53,215 nucleotides of DNA from positions 1 through 53,215 of the forward strand of contig JACREX010000240.1 of NCBI GenBank assembly GCA_016212695.1. The letters are read 5' to 3'. Below are positions 43,754 through 52,411 of this stretch, piece by piece; within the stretch, counting starts at the first letter, position 1, and each line of letters begins with the position of its first letter. The translations under genes and the position numbers were made by a program. The DNA is from Bacteroidia bacterium. Its GTDB lineage: Bacteria; Bacteroidota; Bacteroidia; Bacteroidales; GWF2-35-48. Under the pieces are notes generated by a model that saw only the letters and a list, made by a program, of their open reading frames with translations, did not search any database and was not told the DNA's origin.

Positions 43754-46663
43754 ATGTCCAAGAAAAAAGAAATTGTGAAAGAGAAATCAAAAGCGAAGGG
43801 AAAAGTAATATTGAAACCGAAGGCTAAAGCAGTTCCTACAGCAAAAGCTAAAATCAAAGTTTACCCAAAGCAGGCGTTAAAGGTAAAAACAAAAGCTAAA
43901 GTTAAATCAACGCCGAAACTTATCCCAAAAACAAAAGAGAAAGCTTCGGGGAAAGTTGTTTCCAAAACAAATGTTAAATCCAAAGGGGCTGTAAAAGGGA
44001 TGGCTAAAACCAAAGAAAAAAAAACCATTAAGGTAATTCCAAGGGTAAAATCTAAAATAAAGACAACGCATAAAGAAATTTATATCAAAAAAAAGAAGGG
44101 TAAGGTTACAAAAAAAGAAACCCATAGAGCAGGCGGTAAAATAAAAATTATTTCGAAGCAAACTCCTAAAACAAAAGTTAAATTAACTCCAAAACAAACC
44201 CCGAAAACAAAAGTAAAGGGATTTGTTAAAACTGTTTCAAAAGCTATTATTAAAGCTAAAGGAACTGCTAAAGAGTTGCAAAAATCTAACGTTAAGAAAA
44301 TAAAGAAAGACATACCCACGGCTAAAGTTAAAAACATTCCAAAAGAAAAATTCAACAAAGCCAAGGGTAAGCTTGCTCAAAAAGAAACTCCGAAAATTAA
44401 AGGGAAAGAAAAAACAATACCTGTTGCTATCATTGAATCATCCGAAATAAAATATCTGCTGAATGGAAAAACTGATGTTTCAATTCCGGATCCTGTTCTT
44501 TTTGCAAATCTTAAAAGACACTTTGGGTTCAGTAAATTTAAAGGCCTCCAGGAACAAGTCATAAAAAGCGTATTTCAGGGTAAAGACACTTTTGTATTAA
44601 TGCCTACGGGTGGCGGAAAGTCATTATGTTACCAGCTCCCTGCCCTTATCATGAATGGCACGGCTATTATCATTTCTCCCCTTATTGCACTGATGAAAAA
44701 CCAGGTGGATGCGATGAGGAGTTTCAGTACAGAAGACGGCATCGCTCATTTTTTAAACTCTTCTCTCACAAAAGTGGAGATGCAGCTTGTGAAAGACAAT
44801 GTCATCAAAGGGAAAACCAAATTATTGTATGTTGCGCCGGAATCGCTGACCAAAGAAGAGAATATTCTTTTCCTCAGAAACTGTAAATTATCTTTTTATG
44901 CCATAGACGAAGCGCATTGCATCTCTGAATGGGGTCATGACTTCAGGCCGGAATACCGCAGGATACGCCCAATCATCAACGAAATCGGAAGATCTCCGAT
45001 TATTGCTTTAACAGCAACGGCAACACCCAAAGTGCAGCACGACATCCAGAAAAACCTCGGGATGCTCGATGCCAATGTTTTCAAATCATCCTTTAACAGG
45101 CCCAATCTTTATTATGAAGTAAGACCCAAAGTGGATGCCTCAAAAGAAATTATCAAATACATTAAAAATAATTCCGGAAAATCCGGTATCGTTTATTGCC
45201 TGAGCAGGAAAAAAGTGGAAGAGATGGCAGAACTGCTTGTGGTCAATGGCATCCGGGCATTACCTTACCATGCAGGAATGGATGCAGCCAGCCGTTCTCA
45301 AAATCAGGACAGATTTTTGATGGAGGAAGTAGAAATTATTGTTGCCACCATAGCGTTTGGGATGGGTATTGACAAGCCGGATGTCCGCTTTGTCATTCAT
45401 TACGACATGCCCAAAAGCCTTGAAGGCTATTACCAGGAAACAGGCCGTTCCGGAAGAGACGGCGGCGAAGGGGAATGTATCACGTTCTACAGTTATAACG
45501 ATATTCAGAAATTAGAAAAATTCTTACAGGGTAAACCGGTAGCGGAACAGGAAATAGGGAAGCAGTTATTGCTAGAAACGGTTGCATATGCCGAGTCATC
45601 CGTATGCAGAAGGATCCTGCTCTTAAATTATTTTGGAGAAGTGCTTGAACAGCCCTGCGGAAACTGCGATAACTGCCTGAAACCAAAAGTTCAGTTCGAA
45701 GGAGAAGACTTCATCTGCACCATGCTGGAAACAATCCTTGTAGTAAAAGAAAAATTCAAGGCAGAACATATCGTAAACATCCTTACCGGCACATCAAATG
45801 CCGCTATCAAAACATACAGGCATAATCATCTTGATGTATTCGGAATCGGCAAAGACAACGACGGTAAATTCTGGAACGCTGTTATCCGCCAGTCGCTGAT
45901 TGCCGGGTTTATTACTAAAGATATCGAAAACTACGGATTGCTGAAAGTAACCAAAAAAGGCCAGGATTATCTCAAGAAGCCATACTCATTCATGCTGACC
46001 AAAGATCACGACTTTGACGATGTGGATGATGAAGAAAAATTAGCTTCACAGGGCGGTACCAGCGCTGTTGACCCTGTATTATTGTCCCTGTTGAAAGACC
46101 TGCGTAAAAAAATTGCAAAACAGCATAACCTGCCGCCGTTTGTTATTTTCCAGGATCCGTCGCTCGAAGAAATGGCGATCCAATATCCGATATCCATGGA
46201 AGAGTTACAGAAGATATCCGGTGTCGGCGCCGGAAAAGCAACAAAATACGGCGCAGAATTTATTGAACTTATCAAAAAACATGTTGATGAAAACGAAATC
46301 ATCAGGCCGCAGGACCTTGTGGTAAAATCCGTTGTTAATAAATCCGGGCTTAAAGTATATATTATCCAGAGCATTGATAAGCAGAAACCACTTGAAGATA
46401 TTGCAGAAGCCAAAGGGCTTGATATGAATGAGCTTCTCACGGAAATCGAATCAATTGTGAATGCAGGCACAAAACTGCAACTCAATTATTATATCGGCAA
46501 AGTGATAGATGAAGATAAACAGTATGAAATATATGAATATTTCAGGGAAAAAGCTGAGTCCGGCTCTATTGAAGATGCTTTGCATGAACTGGGAGAAGAC
46601 GACTATACCGAAGAAGAAATCAGGCTGATGAAGATCAAGTTTATGTCTGATATGGGAAATTAG
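43754..46663 (+). CDS. recQ: RecQ DNA helicase with histone H1-like N-terminal tail
   Basis: The 969-residue protein has residues about 1-235 of low complexity, almost all Lys, Ala, Pro, Thr, Val and Ile (SKAKGKVILKPKAKAVPTAK style), like histone H1/HU tails. A full RecQ follows from about 246: Walker A MPTGGGKS, DEAH in AIDEAHCISEWGHD, motif VI QETGRSGRDG, a zinc-binding RQC region (CRRILLLNYF...CGNCDNC), a winged-helix part, an HRDC domain (about 775-840, LPPFVIFQDPSLEEMA ... ISGVGAGKATKYG) and a C-terminal helical extension. Known: RecQ unwinds DNA 3' to 5' in recombination and fork repair. Typical RecQ proteins are some 600-730 residues, so the tail is the unusual part; it is in frame with no internal start that looks better. 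Confidence 0.93.
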   Translation: MSKKKEIVKEKSKAKGKVILKPKAKAVPTAKAKIKVYPKQALKVKTKAKVKSTPKLIPKTKEKASGKVVSKTNVKSKGAVKGMAKTKEKKTIKVIPRVKSKIKTTHKEIYIKKKKGKVTKKETHRAGGKIKIISKQTPKTKVKLTPKQTPKTKVKGFVKTVSKAIIKAKGTAKELQKSNVKKIKKDIPTAKVKNIPKEKFNKAKGKLAQKETPKIKGKEKTIPVAIIESSEIKYLLNGKTDVSIPDPVLFANLKRHFGFSKFKGLQEQVIKSVFQGKDTFVLMPTGGGKSLCYQLPALIMNGTAIIISPLIALMKNQVDAMRSFSTEDGIAHFLNSSLTKVEMQLVKDNVIKGKTKLLYVAPESLTKEENILFLRNCKLSFYAIDEAHCISEWGHDFRPEYRRIRPIINEIGRSPIIALTATATPKVQHDIQKNLGMLDANVFKSSFNRPNLYYEVRPKVDASKEIIKYIKNNSGKSGIVYCLSRKKVEEMAELLVVNGIRALPYHAGMDAASRSQNQDRFLMEEVEIIVATIAFGMGIDKPDVRFVIHYDMPKSLEGYYQETGRSGRDGGEGECITFYSYNDIQKLEKFLQGKPVAEQEIGKQLLLETVAYAESSVCRRILLLNYFGEVLEQPCGNCDNCLKPKVQFEGEDFICTMLETILVVKEKFKAEHIVNILTGTSNAAIKTYRHNHLDVFGIGKDNDGKFWNAVIRQSLIAGFITKDIENYGLLKVTKKGQDYLKKPYSFMLTKDHDFDDVDDEEKLASQGGTSAVDPVLLSLLKDLRKKIAKQHNLPPFVIFQDPSLEEMAIQYPISMEELQKISGVGAGKATKYGAEFIELIKKHVDENEIIRPQDLVVKSVVNKSGLKVYIIQSIDKQKPLEDIAEAKGLDMNELLTEIESIVNAGTKLQLNYYIGKVIDEDKQYEIYEYFREKAESGSIEDALHELGEDDYTEEEIRLMKIKFMSDMGN

Positions 46664-46701
46664 TTTAAAGTTTGACACTTCGACTGCGCTCAGTGGAGCA
46701 G

Positions 46702-46727
46702 TTTGAAATTTGAAATTTGAAATTTGA
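46702..46727. repeat. Heptanucleotide repeat (TTTGAAA)n
   Basis: Three TTTGAAA units plus TTTGA. The likely TTG start codon (46724-46726) of the ABC ATPase gene lies in the fourth unit. Confidence 0.85.
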
Positions 46728-47611
46728 GTGCAATTTTAGAAATAAATAACCTAACCAAGCATTACGGAAGAATCCACGCGATTGACGGGCTCAACCTGTC
46801 CATTGAAAAAGGAAATGTTTTTGGCATTCTTGGCCCCAACGGCAGCGGGAAAACCACCACGCTTGCCATTGTTATGGGGATTATCCGGCCCGATAACGGC
46901 AATTATTTCTGGTTTGGACAACCTACTGCCAGAACGGTAAAACAAAAAATCGGAGCCCTGATTGAAGTACCCTATTTTTATCCCTACCTGTCTGCAGAAC
47001 GAAACCTGAAAATACTGGCAGAGATAAAAAATGTGCCGTTGAAAAATATTGACAGGGTATTAAAGTTCACGCATCTTTCAGAAAGGAAAAAAACTCATTA
47101 CGAAGCATTTTCTCTCGGCATGAAACAACGCCTGGCACTGGCATCCGTACTGCTCAGCGATCCCGAAGTGCTGGTGCTTGATGAACCCACCAACGGGCTG
47201 GATCCTGAGGGGATTGCAGAGATTCGTGAGATTATTAAAATAGAAGCCTCCAAGGGTAAAACCATTATTCTTGCCAGCCACATTCTCGACGAAGTTGAAA
47301 AAGTATGCACTCATGTAGCCGTATTAAAATCAGGCAAGCTCATTTCGCAGGGGAAAGTGAAAGAACTTCTTTCATCGGGCGAGATTATTATTGTTTCTGC
47401 AGAAAATATGGAAGAATTATTTAATGTATTAAAAGACGCTGATTTTATTAAAGCCATCGACAGGAACAATAATGAATTTATTATTACACTGAAAGAAGAC
47501 CGGTCGTCATCCGATATCAACAAATTTATATTCGGCAAAGGCATTATTCTCACAAAGCTTGCCGTTAAGCAGAGAAGCCTTGAATCGCAATTTTTGGAAT
47601 TAGTGAAATGA
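46724..47611 (+). CDS. ABC transporter ATP-binding protein
   Basis: The 295-residue ATPase powers a membrane exporter. Walker A is GPNGSGKTT (about 37-45), the signature motif is FSLGMKQRLALA, Walker B is VLVLDEPTNGLDP, and the switch His is in ILASHILDEVE. The C-terminal extension (about 220-295) resembles that of BcrA/NatA-like drug or antibiotic exporters. The N-terminus MSAILEINNLTKHYG is complete only if TTG 46724 is the start; no ATG or GTG in frame gives a full first strand. The stop overlaps the permease start by 4 nt (ATGA), showing translational coupling. Substrate unknown. Confidence 0.88.
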   Translation: MSAILEINNLTKHYGRIHAIDGLNLSIEKGNVFGILGPNGSGKTTTLAIVMGIIRPDNGNYFWFGQPTARTVKQKIGALIEVPYFYPYLSAERNLKILAEIKNVPLKNIDRVLKFTHLSERKKTHYEAFSLGMKQRLALASVLLSDPEVLVLDEPTNGLDPEGIAEIREIIKIEASKGKTIILASHILDEVEKVCTHVAVLKSGKLISQGKVKELLSSGEIIIVSAENMEELFNVLKDADFIKAIDRNNNEFIITLKEDRSSSDINKFIFGKGIILTKLAVKQRSLESQFLELVK

Positions 47612-48438
47612 TTAAAAAATTATTAAAATTAGAATTCATTAAACACTTTGCATACACCAATTTCTGGGTGCTTACAGGGCTGTGGGCTGGTCTGTATTTT
47701 CTGGTTGTCCTGATCGTATCGCTGATGAACATCAATATACCCGGACTGGAATCCAAACCTTATCTGCAGTTTCCTTCTGTCTGGACCACTTTTACCTGGA
47801 TTGCCAGCTGGTTCAATTTACTGCTTGCCATTATTATTATTGTATCCGTTGGAAATGAATTTTCTTACAAAACATTCAGGTCGCAGGTGATAAACGGCCT
47901 CAGCAGAAACGAACTCATTCTTGGAAAAAGCCTTTTTATACTGCTGATTGCAATTACCTGCACTCTCTTTGTTTTTATACTTACATTAATATTTGGTATC
48001 ATCTATACAAACTTTGGAAGCGAAACCTCTGTTTTTAATAAATCCTGGTTATTACCGGTATATTTTATTCAGGCAATCGGATATATGACCATTGGAATGT
48101 TGATTGCGATAATTATAAAAAACACTGCACTCTCTATCGTTTCATTCATCCTGTATTTTTTCCCGGTGGAAGTAATCATACGAAATATTTTTCCGGATAC
48201 GATCGGACAGTTCTTCCCTATGAAAATTATTTCTAACCTTACCCCGTTGCCGGACATGTTTCATATAGCACCCGCCTCTTCGCAGATGTATACGTCAATT
48301 AACGGACAGCAAATGGCAATGCAGGCTACGCCGCCGGTTCCGGAACTGGCAATCTGCATTGCAGTAACGGTAGCTATTATTTATATCATTGCTTTTATAA
48401 CATCCTCGACAATCATAGTTAATAAAAGGAATTTATAA
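47608..48438 (+). CDS. ABC-2 type permease
   Basis: The 276-residue inner-membrane protein has about six hydrophobic segments: near 20-42, 69-90, 112-135, 150-172, 178-195 and 245-267. It begins MIKKLLKLEFIKHFAYTNFW and contains SVGNEFSYKTFRSQVINGLSR, the cytoplasmic motif typical of ABC-2 permeases of the BcrB/NatB kind. It overlaps the ATPase gene by 4 nt and forms the membrane half of that exporter. Confidence 0.85.
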   Translation: MIKKLLKLEFIKHFAYTNFWVLTGLWAGLYFLVVLIVSLMNINIPGLESKPYLQFPSVWTTFTWIASWFNLLLAIIIIVSVGNEFSYKTFRSQVINGLSRNELILGKSLFILLIAITCTLFVFILTLIFGIIYTNFGSETSVFNKSWLLPVYFIQAIGYMTIGMLIAIIIKNTALSIVSFILYFFPVEVIIRNIFPDTIGQFFPMKIISNLTPLPDMFHIAPASSQMYTSINGQQMAMQATPPVPELAICIAVTVAIIYIIAFITSSTIIVNKRNL

Positions 48439-48479
48439 TTAAACCTTTTAATTTTTCGCTTGTTCATGTAGAAAACTTT

Positions 48480-50786
48480 ATGAAAAAACTTCTTTTCTAT
48501 TTTTTACTTCTTTTAATATCGAATCCTTTATTTTCCCAGGAAAATAACCCGGCAGATTCATTATTGAAAATTCTGAATACGACAAAAAACGATACCGTTA
48601 AAGCAAATATCTTAATTGATCTTTTTAAAGAAACCGTTTACAGCAACCCTGAAAAAGCCAGAAAATTTGCCAAAGATGGCCTTGAAATTTCACAAAATGC
48701 AGATTATAAAAAAGGGATCGCTAAATTTCTGCGCTACCACGGGATTTTATTTCAAAGGCAAGGCTCCTATAATAAAGCCATTGATTATACAAAAGAGGCA
48801 TTGGCGGTATATGAAAAGTTGTCTGATAAATCGGGCATTGCAGATTGCTGGATCGACATGGGAACAGCTTACTGGTATCAGTCAAATTATATTCAGAGCA
48901 TCGAGTGTATGCAGAAGTCCATGAAGATCAAAGAAGAGATCGGCGATAAAAACGGCATCTCGATATGCTTGATTAACATCGGCAACATATACGGCGATCA
49001 GAAAAATTATCTGCAGGCTTTAAATTATTATCAAAAATCAAGAATAATTTTTGAAGAATTAGATGATAAAAAAGGCGTGTCTGACTGCATGAATAATATT
49101 GGCGTTATTTATATGGACCATCTGAAAAATAACGACAGCGCGCTTTATTACATTCAACGTTCGCTGAATATCCGTGAGGAATTATCAGACAGGAACGGAA
49201 TCGCAGAATGCATTATGAGTCTCGGTATCATTTATAGCAACAAAAAAAATAATATAAAAGCTCTTAAATGCTATCAGCAATGCCTTACGCTTTTCGAAGA
49301 ATTGGGCGATAAAGCCAAAATCTCTGTTTTGTATAGTAATATCGGCACATTATTTTACAACCAGGGAAAAGCAAAAGAGGCAATCGAGGCATACAATAAA
49401 GGGCTTGTTCTTTCAAAAGAAACCGGAAGCATTTACACCATCCTGGTTTTATATAAAGGATTATCTGCCGCATATGCCAAAATCTGCAATTTCAACGCTT
49501 TCAGAGAGTGCGATTCGTTATGCACCGTGTTCAGCGATAGTATTTTCAGTTATGAAAACAGCAAGAAAGTTTCCGAGATAAGCGCAAAATACGAAACTGA
49601 AAAGAAAGAACTTCAGATCAATCTCCAGGCAACAGAACTTAATAAACAGAAAACTGTCAGAAATTATTTGTTTGGCGTAATGGCGCTGGTGCTTTTATTA
49701 GTTGTAGTAATGATCATTGCCTACAGAACCAAACAAAAAGCGAACCGGCAACTGCAGATACTGAACGTTGAGATTACAGGGCAGAAAATGGAAATTGAAT
49801 TTAAAAACGATGCGCTCACCCGGCAAAAGTATGAGATATCCGAAAAAAATGAAGAGCTCAGTCAGCAGAACGATGAAATACGGGCACAACGCGATGAAAT
49901 TGAACATCAGAAAAAGATAATTGAAGAACGGAGCAAAGAAGTGATGGACAGCATTCACTATGCAAAACGCATTCAGTCGGCCATCCTTCCGGATAAAGAA
50001 ATAGTGGATTCCTATCTATCGGATTATTTTATTCTTTTCCGGCCCAAGGATATTGTTAGCGGCGATTTTTACTGGATAGTCAAAAGAAAAAATTACATTT
50101 TGCTTGCAGCAGCCGATTGCACCGGTCATGGAGTTCCGGGAGCGTTCATGAGTATGCTGGGATTTTCTTTTCTGAACGAAATTATTGCAAAAGATGAAGT
50201 GACCATGTCGAGTCATGTATTGGATCAGCTTCGGGAATATGTAATCCATTCGCTTCAGCAGAAAGGGGTAATGGGCGAGCAGAAAGACGGGATGGATATG
50301 TCGTTCTGCGCATGGGATATTAATACTAACATCCTTCAGTATGCCGGGGCAAACAATCCGCTCTACATAATTAAAAAGTTGCAGTTAACAGAAAAGCTGC
50401 AGGATGCAGTAGCAGTAGGCAGTGAAATGCCCCAACTGCCAACTACCAACTACCAACTGCCAACTGCTGCTGCCGACTGCCAACTGTTAGAAGTTAAGCC
50501 CGACAAAATGCCGATTGCCATTTATGAAAAAATGTCGCCGTTTACTAATAATGTGCTCCATCTTGAAAAAGGAGATTCGTTCTATATTTTTTCTGACGGC
50601 TATTCAGATCAGCTTGGAGGCCCGAATACTAAAAAAATGCTGAAAAAAAGATTTAAGGAATTACTCCTTGAGATACAACATCTGGGTATGAACGAACAAC
50701 GGGATTTTCTTTTTAACACCTTTGAACAATGGAGAGGCGCTCATGAGCAGGTAGACGATGTTCTTGTGATAGGCATACGGGTTTAA
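48480..50786 (+). CDS. TPR sensor with SpoIIE-type PP2C phosphatase
   Basis: The 768-residue protein has a signal peptide or N-terminal anchor (about 1-19), TPR-like helical repeats (about 25-370, for example KGVSDCMNNIGVIY), a membrane helix (about 395-415), a coiled coil (about 418-487), then the same DSIHYAKRIQSAILP lead-in and SpoIIE phosphatase as the protein at 3252-4505. Metal-site motifs are SGDFYW, DCTGHGVPGAFMSMLG, QKDGMD and SDGYSDQLGG. The TPR part would lie in the periplasm and the phosphatase in the cytoplasm. Known: partner-switching phosphatase. An insertion of roughly 40 residues around 640-680 includes QLPTTNYQLPTAAADCQL, encoded by a heptamer DNA repeat, between strands of the phosphatase. 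Confidence 0.88.
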   Translation: MKKLLFYFLLLLISNPLFSQENNPADSLLKILNTTKNDTVKANILIDLFKETVYSNPEKARKFAKDGLEISQNADYKKGIAKFLRYHGILFQRQGSYNKAIDYTKEALAVYEKLSDKSGIADCWIDMGTAYWYQSNYIQSIECMQKSMKIKEEIGDKNGISICLINIGNIYGDQKNYLQALNYYQKSRIIFEELDDKKGVSDCMNNIGVIYMDHLKNNDSALYYIQRSLNIREELSDRNGIAECIMSLGIIYSNKKNNIKALKCYQQCLTLFEELGDKAKISVLYSNIGTLFYNQGKAKEAIEAYNKGLVLSKETGSIYTILVLYKGLSAAYAKICNFNAFRECDSLCTVFSDSIFSYENSKKVSEISAKYETEKKELQINLQATELNKQKTVRNYLFGVMALVLLLVVVMIIAYRTKQKANRQLQILNVEITGQKMEIEFKNDALTRQKYEISEKNEELSQQNDEIRAQRDEIEHQKKIIEERSKEVMDSIHYAKRIQSAILPDKEIVDSYLSDYFILFRPKDIVSGDFYWIVKRKNYILLAAADCTGHGVPGAFMSMLGFSFLNEIIAKDEVTMSSHVLDQLREYVIHSLQQKGVMGEQKDGMDMSFCAWDINTNILQYAGANNPLYIIKKLQLTEKLQDAVAVGSEMPQLPTTNYQLPTAAADCQLLEVKPDKMPIAIYEKMSPFTNNVLHLEKGDSFYIFSDGYSDQLGGPNTKKMLKKRFKELLLEIQHLGMNEQRDFLFNTFEQWRGAHEQVDDVLVIGIRV
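50433..50487. repeat. Heptanucleotide repeat (CAACTRC)n inside a coding region
   Basis: About eight units of CAACTGC/CAACTAC, one shortened to six bases (TGCTGC). It is in frame and translated into residues about 652-669 of the TPR/SpoIIE protein. Confidence 0.85.
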
Positions 50787-50797
50787 TGCCGAAACTT

Positions 50798-50834
50798 GTA
50801 TTTATTGTCTGAGACACTATAAAAATACTTTTTT
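50798..50834 (+). terminator. Possible terminator after the TPR/SpoIIE gene
   Basis: GTATTT (50798-50803) pairs with AAATAC (50823-50828), with an inner TGTC/GACA stem, followed by TTTTTT. The stem is interrupted, so confidence is moderate. Confidence 0.5.
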
Positions 50835-50897
50835 GTCGTTGCAAACGAACATCATCATAGATAAATGATACCCGTTAGAAGTATAACCAAATGGTTT

Positions 50898-51941
50898 TTA
50901 ATCTTCTTCCGTAAAATACAATTTATAGTAATGCATTCCGGTTGCTTTATCATAGCCTTTTTCAATCATCTCCCGGTTGCCGTGAACATAAATATGGAAA
51001 TTTTTATCAAGTTTGATAACGCTTTTGAAAACCCGCTGCTGCTTCTTGACCGCCGGCGCTGAAATATCAAATTCATCGGCAAACTCGACATCCTGCTCAA
51101 ACTGGTATTGCTTTTTATAATCCTTAAATGCTTTGATTACCTGGGGTTCCTTAATCACTTCCTTTGTAAAACTGTTCATATCAAAGGTTTCTTTTTCCTT
51201 AAAAAATTTTACGGATTTATTCAGGAGATCGGCCTGATCTGCTTTTGTAACCTCAAATTCTTCGGGTAGTTTTTCCGTAACAAAATTTTTGCACAGGCTG
51301 AGAATATTTTTTGTGTGATGATAATTATCCGCCCTGTAGCGCACATGCAGAAAATTATCTTTCCAATACTGTGCCTCGTTTCCTTTGCTTATATTGTCTA
51401 CAATGGCAACAAGAAATCCTTTTTCCCTTTCCGTATTGAAGATCAGGCAGCCTTTGTCTAATTTATTGATATTAATTCCATCGTCACTGTTAATTTCGAA
51501 ATTATTCTTAGCATGAAAAATTTTCAGGTAGGTTTCTTTGGATTCTGATTTGAAAAGCCCCAGCGCATCTGTAACTTCACCGTCAACAATGCAATCTTGG
51601 ATATAAACCGCATAAAATTCTCCGCCCCGCACTTTCGGGTGGGTGGCCTGTTCATACAAATGCCGGGCAAGGTTAATGCTCTGCTCATGGAAATCCTCCA
51701 AATGATCAAAAATGTTGCCTGCATAAGTATAGACCTCATTCAGATTAAGATCGCTCTCATGATGCAGGTTGTAGTATTCGTTGGATTTAAAAGAAGAAAG
51801 AAAATATTTTTGCAGAAGTTCCCGGATATTTTCATCGGGGTTTACCTGGGTTTTTGATAATTTAACTCCTTCTTCGCCCAGTTTGCTTCCTACGTAATGC
51901 ACGGAAATCAGTTCGAGGCGGCTTTCAGAACATTCAATCAT
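50898..51941 (-). CDS. Nucleoid-associated protein, NdpA-like
   Basis: The 347-residue cytoplasmic protein fits the NdpA/YejK (37-kDa nucleoid-associated, NA37) family in length and layout. The N-terminal half contains VHYVGSKLGEEGVKLS and a central region GGEFYAVYIQDCIVDGEV; later parts include KGNEAQYWKDNFL. The C-terminus ends in VHGNREMIEKGYD...GMHYYKLYF, the pattern seen in Bacteroidota members. Known: YejK associates with the nucleoid; the biochemical role is unsettled. It is oriented toward the TPR/SpoIIE gene and has no operon partner. Recognition is from memory of the family. Confidence 0.7.
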   Translation of the reverse strand: MIECSESRLELISVHYVGSKLGEEGVKLSKTQVNPDENIRELLQKYFLSSFKSNEYYNLHHESDLNLNEVYTYAGNIFDHLEDFHEQSINLARHLYEQATHPKVRGGEFYAVYIQDCIVDGEVTDALGLFKSESKETYLKIFHAKNNFEINSDDGININKLDKGCLIFNTEREKGFLVAIVDNISKGNEAQYWKDNFLHVRYRADNYHHTKNILSLCKNFVTEKLPEEFEVTKADQADLLNKSVKFFKEKETFDMNSFTKEVIKEPQVIKAFKDYKKQYQFEQDVEFADEFDISAPAVKKQQRVFKSVIKLDKNFHIYVHGNREMIEKGYDKATGMHYYKLYFTEED

Positions 51942-52061
51942 AGTTTAAATTTTTAATCTTATCGGGCGCTATTATACAAAAAATAATAGATTTATACATT
52001 TTATGAATTTAAAAAGGTATAAGGATATAAGGTATTAATCGAAGATTATTGTAAAAAATGT

Positions 52062-52069
52062 TATTTTTG
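52062..52069 (+). promoter_or_regulatory. -7 element for the AbiEii gene pair
   Basis: TATTTTTG matches TAnnTTTG; no TTG is found at the best -33 spacing. It lies inside the upstream extension of the next ORF (an ATG at 52058), which supports the later ATG at 52109 as the true start. Confidence 0.45.
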
Positions 52070-52108
52070 CATAGGGTAAAATACTTAATAAGAAGTAATG
52101 GTATAACA

Positions 52109-52411
52109 ATGACAAGGCAATTATCAGAATCCGAAATTAAACAAAAGCTTAAGGCTGCTTTTTGGGACACGAATATTTCAGAAAATGATCTTTTTTTAAT
52201 ATTAACAGGAAATCTTAATGAAAAAAAGTTTCACATTGATAAAAATTTTATATATTCAAGAATTTTGAATACATATGATTGGTTTACTATTTTACAAATA
52301 TTCAAATTAGATGATCTGGAAAATATGTTAAAAGACGAGGTTCTTAACAAATTGTTTCCGCGGATTTTAAAAAATAAATATCTTTATGTCAGAAGAATAT
52401 TATTTGAATAG
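52109..52411 (+). CDS. Small partner (likely antitoxin) of the AbiEii-type gene
   Basis: From ATG 52109 the protein has 100 residues, starting MTRQLSESEIKQKLKAAFWD; an ATG 17 codons upstream would lie before the predicted transcription start. The protein is mostly helical and charged, with no membrane segment and no recognised domain. It overlaps the next gene by 26 nt, so translation is coupled. Small genes in this position often accompany AbiEii nucleotidyltransferases in Bacteroidota; the antitoxin role is inferred from position. It lacks the winged-helix look of classical AbiEi. Confidence 0.6.
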   Translation: MTRQLSESEIKQKLKAAFWDTNISENDLFLILTGNLNEKKFHIDKNFIYSRILNTYDWFTILQIFKLDDLENMLKDEVLNKLFPRILKNKYLYVRRILFE

